Assembly: GCA_008638375.1 (NCBI GenBank)
Contig: CM018037.1
Coordinates: forward strand, 36,227,576 to 36,291,575
Direction of reading: 5' to 3'
Length of the DNA stretch: 64,000 nt
Source: Nyssa sinensis
Lineage: Eukaryota > Streptophyta > Magnoliopsida > Cornales > Nyssaceae
Below are positions 57,387 through 64,000 of this stretch, piece after piece; the first letter of the stretch is position 1, and every line of letters begins with the position of its first letter. Under the pieces are notes generated by a model. The model ran no database searches, was not told where the DNA came from, and saw only the letters and a list, made by a program, of their open reading frames with translations. The position numbers were made by a program, and so were the translations under genes.

Positions 57387-59806
57387 TCTTCCACAGTTTC
57401 AGATTAATTAGTTCAACTACTCCCGAAATAGCTGAATCAGAGTCGGTGTAAATTTGATGTTCCCAAAACTATTAATATTTGTGCACAAGTAAAATGGAAA
57501 TCCCATTACAATCTTCCGAAATTTTGAATAATATCCCTGTATAAATATTGCTGGCATTGCGTGGATCCTTTTGCTTCTGCAGTCCAAAGGAAAGTTAAGT
57601 TCAATCAAGCCTGCAAGAGCTTTTAGTATATAGTTATCAGTATTTCATAACAAGAGTGACGGAAGAAGTTTTCATGTTCGTAATGTGGAGGGGATTAGTT
57701 TACTTTGTTAGTTTAACCTTCTTATATTTTGTTGTTTTAACAGTAAACAGTTTAGAAGGTATTTGTTGTGGTAAAAATTGGTATGGTCAAATCAACGGCT
57801 GTGATCACTTTTGCCGATCCTTGCAAGGATGGGATCTAGTAATGGTCACTCTGATAATATAATGGACGAACTTAAAGAGAACTAGAGCATAGAAAAGAAT
57901 TTAGGATACCTTTTTTTACATACCTTGGACCCCTTTTAAAGGTGTATAACTGTCTTTCTGATAAGATTCTTAAGATAAGAGTAAATCACGGAATTTTGTT
58001 CAAATATGCATATGAGATAGTAGTTTCCTTCTAGGATTCTGAGAAGAGATCAGTTTTGAAGGTTTAAACTTTGTCTATCCATGTCGAGTTGGGCGGTTAG
58101 TTTTGATTCGTGAAGTAATTCAAGAATTGATGTTTTGCTAGGCCGACATTAGGACCTGTGTCTGAACTGACCTAATGAATTGACTGGCCGACCTGATGGG
58201 TTGGTTGTGTAGGATGCTTATAGCCATTACCATGTTAGGGTCCGGACCGTAAATGAATTAAATTTTGTGAATCAAATCAATTATAATTTGTCAACTGAAT
58301 AAGAGATACTTTTTTTGTCTCCTTAAAATCAAGTAAGACAAATCATTCACACGACAAATTTTAATTAACATATTCCATGAAGCAAGTTTGTACAAAAATT
58401 TCTTGTGTTTTCAAGCTTGAGCCACCATGGTTTTTTTTTTTTTTAAATTTCCATTCTCTTAAGAGTTTAAAATGTAGCAGCAAAGAAGTTGAGTTTGGAT
58501 AGAAGAAGAAAACAATACTTATACAAACAACTCTTGCAATTGGAAGAATAAAGAAATAATGCGGGTCTTGACCGGTCATGTTGGATATATACTTTTACCT
58601 GGTCAGCAATAAATTTTTTTCCTGTCTACTTCATTATTTTAAAAAAATAATTGGTATTCAATTAAGCAAAAGTAATATTGAAGAAGCAGCATACCCCCAG
58701 TTTGCTAAAATATCATACTCACCTACCCTATTTTGACTTTATATGAAATAAAGTACATTTAGAGATGATAAATTGATCCACCCCTTTTCTAATAGGACAA
58801 GTTAGGGGTGATTATAGACAGGTCGGGACAGGAGTCGGGAAGAGTTAAAATCTCGTTCAAAGTTAAGAAAAGATCATCCCGCTCAAAACACATCCCGATT
58901 ATATTATTCAATTTCAAGGTTACTTTGACTGACTGAGGGTAATTAATGGTGATGTTAGACAAATCAAAGAACGCGGATATTAGTAGCACATGTTTTCATC
59001 CAAAGATTGCGGATGAAACCCAAGAGACTATAAATGAAAACTAACAAGGGAAAGATTCCCAGATGGATACTATCTTTTTTACAAATTTACATGTTACTGG
59101 ATAGCAAAAAGTTAATAACCAACGTTACCAACCATAATGCTTATACTACCCAATGAAACTGCAGATATTTACAGTCTTTTGCTTTTAGAAGTACTTCCTC
59201 TCTCTTGATTTCGCATCTTCATCCACTGGTATTCTAAAATTTCTAGATCCACCGTTGCCTGTTAAAACTTGACGATTTTATATATTTAAAGTTGTAAATT
59301 TGGGAGCACAAGATAGGATTTGTGAATAATCGTTTAACCTTTTTTTCTGTTTTTTAAAAATGTACAAAAAATTGTGGGGTGGGAGGGACGGGACGAGGAG
59401 GGAGTGAAGAATATAAATAGGATTGAGATCGGGATAAACCTCAAGGCAGGATTGTATCATACATAAAATGTCACACAACTCAATATATCAAAGACTTGTA
59501 TCACCTAACTATTTGGTTAATGCAGATGTAAAAACATGAGAAATATATACACACACATATATAATTATTACACTGATGATTCATCTTTTGATTTGGGATT
59601 TCAATGGATCGATCCTGCATGTTTAGAGTTGAACATAAGCAATAATTAAGAACATGAAACTGGATTTCTTTTGTAATCTTTAAGATGTGCATAGAGCTTG
59701 CATAAATCCTAGTTTGAAATATTGAGATCTCTACTGCTATGATGCTATCTATGAATACAGAGTAGGTAAGTTCATATAACGAAACATTACTTCAACTTTT
59801 CAGTAG
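57387..59806. other. Intergenic region between the convergent receptor kinases
   Basis: No gene is supported; short ORFs (57656-57862, 58361-58579) have no family resemblance. Sequence at about 58795-58900 and 59375-59440 contains GGGACGGGA/GTCGGGA words and an AGAATATAAATAGG block reminiscent of the G/C-rich arms of the MITE at 36267-36772, perhaps a decayed relative. Confidence 0.45.
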
Positions 59807-62230
59807 CTATAATGTTCTATCAACATAGGAGGAAGATGATACCCCTAATGGATTGTTGTCTGCATGATCCTCAACCGATATCTCATTAGGATTCAGGGAA
59901 GGCTTGGGAGGCATCTGGAGCAGTTCAGCCTCCCCTTCGAGCATTTGCAGGACTTCACTCATGGAGGGACGATCCACAGGATTCATCTGTATGCACCATA
60001 GTGCAACTATGATCATCTTTCTTACAATTCTTTTTTCTTCTTCGGTGGCTTCTCCCAACTGCATGTCCCCTCCTCGATCAATATGGTCATAAATCCACGA
60101 CGGGAAGTATATTTGACTTGAGTGCTCTGCAACTGCATCAACATTTTTCCTTTTCCCCACCATTTCCATCAACAGCATGCCAAAGCTATAAACATCAGCT
60201 TTGTATGAGATACCTCCAATGTTTTTGTAAATCAATTCTGGAGCAATATATCCAAGTGTTCCCCTTGCTGCAGTGAGAGATACAATACTGTCATCTGTTG
60301 GGTACAATTTTGCAAGGCCAAAGTCTGAAATTTTTGGGATAAAGTTTTCATCTAGAAGAACATTGTGTGGCTTGATATCAAAATGCAGAATTTGCATGTC
60401 ACAGCCTCGATGCAAGTATTCAATCCCTCTAGCCGCTCCAAGTGCAATCTCATACATTCTCTCCCAACTCAAACGGAGATTTTCTCCTCCAGAAAATATG
60501 AACTTATCAAGAGAACCATTCGGCATGAAGTCATATACAAGAGCTCGTTTGGACCCCTGTGCACAAAATCCAACGAGTCTAACCACATTAACATGATGAA
60601 TCCTTCCAATAGTAGCAACTTCACTAATGAAATCCTGCCCATTAGCCTTTGACATGCCCAACACTTTGATTGCAACAAGATGGCCACTTCGGACCTTTCC
60701 TTTGAACACCGAGCCATATCCTCCTTGCCCTAACTTATCCCCGAAACCTTTGGTCATCGCCTTTATTTCTGCATAGGAGTACCTAATTGGATGGAAATTT
60801 TTGTGACTTTCAAGGAAGTTTTCGATTGTATCATCCATCGACAAGTGTCTTTGTCGGTATTTGTATACCAAAAATACAAGGAAGCATATTAACCCCATTG
60901 AAGTCCTTCCTATGAAGAATCCACCTTTACAAGAAAATCACACAGAGCAGATATTAGAGCATATAATTTTGTAATGAACTAGCCTTTGAACAATAGCTAA
61001 CATTAACAGTTCCTTGATTAAGCAAAAATAAATCTAACAGCATATTGATGTATCTCAGGATCATCCTACAATAACTGTGTTTATATTATAAGCTACATGT
61101 TTAATTGATCATATGTACATAAAAATTATTTTCATTTTATAGTTAGCCTATTATTAGTTCTTCCTAGCAGCTAAGATATAAGAACAAGTGATAAAGTTAA
61201 AGACTCACCTACAGTTGAGCGCACTTGGTCTGATAGAGAAACATGCAGAGGGGGGGAAGAAAAAGAAAGTTAAATTAAATATTAACACAAGGTAGAGAAA
61301 ATTAGCAAAATCAAGAAAAGAAAATTGATGGGTTATTGATAAAACTTACATCCATGATAATCCCAGAATATTTGAAACCTACATTCAACCGAATGAAATG
61401 AAATTAGTATGCAGAAGGTACACTGCCATCATTAAAACACACAGTAATTGTTTTATGTGTGTGTGTGTGTGTGTGAATGTTTAACAATTAAAGATGGAGG
61501 ATATGCATTGTACATACCTCTCTTTAAATGAAAGATCTAAATAATAAGATCTATAATCGCGCCAATTAAGGTTAAACCCCCATAGCAACTCCTGGTGAAT
61601 ATCAGAAATAGAGAGGTTGCTGCTGACTTCAAGCCGCCGAATCAGATAAGAAACATGGATGGTGCAGGAGTCATGGATTTCCATTGGACTTGAAACTCCA
61701 ACTACAGCATATAAGTTTCTTTGGGAAGATGAAGAGCTATCGATGCAAGAAGAGAAATTTACATGGTTTGAAGAATTTACTCGGGTTGCACAACTCACGA
61801 AATATATATAATTGCAACAATATAAATGGTACTCCATTGCAACATAAGGATTTAACATAGAATACGGAAATTCAGTAGAGTTGTAATAGAATAAGGAATT
61901 GCGAGGAATGGAGCAAAAACCCTGATCTAGATCAGCCTCCACCAATCGAATTGATCCGTTTTTATAAGAGATCTCTTCGACATAGTATTTCCCAGAATTC
62001 AGGTACAGAGTGGTGCGATTGTTCTCGCAAGACAGTTCGTGGTGGCGGTCGCCGCATTTTCTGGGATCGCCTTTTAGATGAAAAGGGTACCTGATGTTCC
62101 GAAGATTTCCGCAAGAAGAAGAACAGTTCTGGTTTTCTTCTTTGGAAAGAGAAGCTTCAGGGAAGAGAGCAAGTAGAAGGGCCACGAATCTAACTGTATT
62201 TAGAATTGCTCTTAACATCGTTCGATTCAT
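59807..62230 (-). CDS. LRK10-like receptor kinase, four exons
   Basis: Exons 62230-61518, 61378-61350 (29 bp), 61229-61209 (21 bp) and 60924-59807 join in phase to 626 residues. I chose the ATG at 62230 because it is followed by a good signal peptide ([20 protein letters not shown]); the frame is open upstream to an ATG at 62398, so a longer form is possible. The ectodomain has [18 protein letters not shown] and [12 protein letters not shown] (GUB_WAK type) and several N-x-S/T sites. The transmembrane segment ([13 protein letters not shown]) leads to a kinase with [28 protein letters not shown] (non-RD), [17 protein letters not shown] and a complete C-terminal tail. The tiny exons 2-3 encode the juxtamembrane linker. 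It converges on the other receptor kinase gene. Confidence 0.9.
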
Positions 62231-62398
62231 ATGAAGTTGCAGAGGGATGTTTCCATATTTCAGTCCTCTGCAAAATCGAAGCTCAGGCAAGAGAAGAAAA
62301 CCAAAATGTCGCTGATTTGCTGATGTTGAAAGCGTCAAGCTTTCAATTTCACCCTCTCCATCGACAAAAAGTTCAATGGCGGCCCCTGCGTTTTTCAA

Positions 62399-63600
62399 CG
62401 CCTATCTTTTCAGGCTTGAAGATCTCTCTCTACACAATCCTTTTTTGCCCATTGAAGCTTCTCTCACTCAAATCAGTCTCTACTCTACTTTCTCTCTATG
62501 AATTTTTAAGCGGGCAATTATTTTTACCTTTTATTTTTATTTTAAAAAGTAAAACAATATTTATTTAGTATTGGGATCATAGTCAATAATTCTCTTTCTT
62601 TATTATTATTTTATCAAAAAAAAAAAAGAATTAATATTTATCCAGTCAAATAATGTGGATTATGTTAGTCGCAATGAAATAATTAAGTATTGAGATTTTT
62701 TATATTCCTTTGTTTGAAAATGACTTTTATTTTATCAAATGATAACATTAAATTTTTCGTAACAGTAGTTGAATCGTTCGAACGATACTTGAGTATCAGT
62801 TAAATGATAACTCAATTTGATGAATAAGTTGATCGTTCAAATGCGTATCACTATTAATGCATAGTTATAATTGATTGTAATAATCTTTTTCTTTATAAGA
62901 TTAGGTATTGTTTGTTATTATTATAAATAGAATCGTATTGTGTTGAAGAAATCCCACTCTCTTAATGCTAGAGAAAAATAATGAGATATTTAGCTACAAA
63001 TTTTTTTTATTGATAGCAAGCACATTAAAGATGCATATAGTAGTTAGACACATTTATTGCAAAGAAAATTACACATTGTGAGAGAGGTAAATTTGCAAAT
63101 CGTAAAAGTATATTATTATGAAAGATTAATCAAAAAAATTAGTAGACGATAATTATCAATATCGTAACAAGTTGAAGAATGTATGCTACTAAAGTTAAGC
63201 TAAATTATAGTTAGTTACAACACGAGGACCAAAGAAATAAAGATAGAAATTTAAAAATAAAAATTACATTAAAAAATTAAATAATTATATTTGGTTTAAC
63301 CTAAGCTTAATCATTAATGGATGATAGGCTTAATGGGGTGCTTCTCATTTTATCTCATAGAAAATTAAATGAGTATAAAAAATAATAATGAAATTTACAA
63401 GTAGTGAAATTAATAAGTTCAATATAGAGTTCTTCCCTTTCCTCTCATATATTATACGTTTATTAATTACTATTTTACAAATTTACAAGAGTCACTAATC
63501 CCAGTTGGCGAATTGAAGACAAAAAGCAAAATGTAGAAATTGTTTTCACATTTTTTAAAGCCAGAGCACTTACCAAAAAAATTGAAAAGGAAAAAAAAAA
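62399..63600. other. AT-rich spacer between the receptor kinase and the RING gene
   Basis: It contains the upstream region of the minus-strand kinase gene (CT-rich near 62400-62510) and the downstream region of the RING gene. No other gene is supported. Confidence 0.55.
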
Positions 63601-63977
63601 TTACAAAGGCTGAGCAAGTGGTAACCGCTGTGGAGGGTTCCGGCAGACGGGACAGGTAGCGTTTAATCGGAGCCATTCATCAATGCAATCCGCATGGAAG
63701 AAATGCTGACATTCAGGCAAGCTTCTCAGCGTCTCTTTGGGCCTGTACTCGGACAAGCATATTGGGCAAGTGTTGTCATTGGGATTGGGCAAGCGTCGGC
63801 TCTCACCCAGGACTGTTTTCGGGTAGGACTCAATGGTGAGCCCATCGAGGCCCGCTTTAGTGGTGGGCTGTCTTGTGAATTCGACAATTGGGTTGGGCCT
63901 CCTACCATAGGACTTGACACTGCTACAAATTAAACAAAAAAGCCCAATAACACACAAGAATGCTGGCACTCCTCCTC
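63601..63977 (-). CDS. 3' exon of an ATL20/21/22-like RING-H2 E3 ubiquitin ligase (partial, continues beyond the window)
   Basis: The last exon, minus strand, opens after an AATTGTAG acceptor at 63977 in phase 2 and encodes 124 residues plus stop. It begins with a hydrophobic transmembrane segment ([17 protein letters not shown]), then the ATL20-22-type linker ([20 protein letters not shown]) and a complete RING-H2 finger: CPIC, then 15 residues to CQHFFHADC, 10 residues to CPVC. The GLD-type motif before the RING is typical of ATL proteins. In ATL20-22 the upstream exons encode a GUB_WAK-like ectodomain similar to the neighbouring receptor kinases; here that part lies past position 64000. 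Expected role: membrane E3 ligase, possibly in defence. Confidence 0.85.
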
Positions 63978-64000
63978 CTACAATTATTACATATTGAGCA

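Overview
The window is nuclear DNA of a flowering plant, most likely a eudicot. The evidence is AT-rich intergenic DNA, GT-AG introns, and families typical of plants: a CNGC channel, a clade A PP2C, a PPR-DYW protein, LRK10-like receptor kinases, an ATL-type RING-H2 protein, a Tat-lineage Ty3/gypsy element, a TRIM, an Au-like SINE and hAT-like MITEs. I cannot name the species. The neighbouring pyruvate-kinase-like gene and EMB2261 orthologue recall consecutive Arabidopsis loci (At3g49160/At3g49170), which suggests old microsynteny.

Layout. 1-1.2 kb: probable 5' leader of a minus-strand gene running off the left edge. 1.2-7.7 kb: AT-rich spacer with two unusual tandem arrays (4.5-4.95 and 5.22-5.53 kb). 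7.7-19.8 kb: CNGC1-like cation channel (+, seven coding exons), with an antisense LINE fragment in a 4.5-kb first coding intron and a one-base frameshift near the C terminus. 21.2-28.1 kb: atypical pyruvate-kinase-family gene (-). 29.3-32.7 kb: clade A PP2C (-), a probable ABA co-receptor phosphatase, with a hAT-like MITE in intron 2 and ABRE-like motifs upstream. 33-39 kb: spacer with a retroelement RNase H relic, a second MITE and two orphan exons. 39.4-42.0 kb: EMB2261-like PPR-DYW gene (-), broken in two places by single extra bases.

42.98-53.89 kb: a complete Tat-type LTR retrotransposon with a perfect 5-bp target duplication (CTTCC) and 750-bp LTRs that differ at one base. It carries gag-protease, a UAG stop in a TMV-like readthrough context, pol with two RNase H domains and integrase, a 92/60-bp minisatellite, and a spliced antisense gene with its own TATA box. 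54.1-54.5 kb: a 400-bp TRIM. 54.8-64 kb: a small receptor cluster with two convergent LRK10L-type receptor kinases and the 3' part of an ATL20/21/22-like RING-H2 gene at the right edge.

How the genes relate. The PP2C is the clearest signalling gene (ABA), and the CNGC is a Ca2+/K+ channel with a calmodulin-binding tail. The two kinases and the ATL protein probably share one type of cell-wall-facing ectodomain attached to different cytoplasmic outputs. Single-base frame breaks, mostly insertions, occur both in conserved genes and in a retrotransposon with almost identical LTRs. Residual assembly indels are therefore a serious alternative to real mutation. The most unusual biology is in the retrotransposon: the UAG-CAA-UUA readthrough site, the antisense spliced gene and the hairpin-bearing minisatellite.
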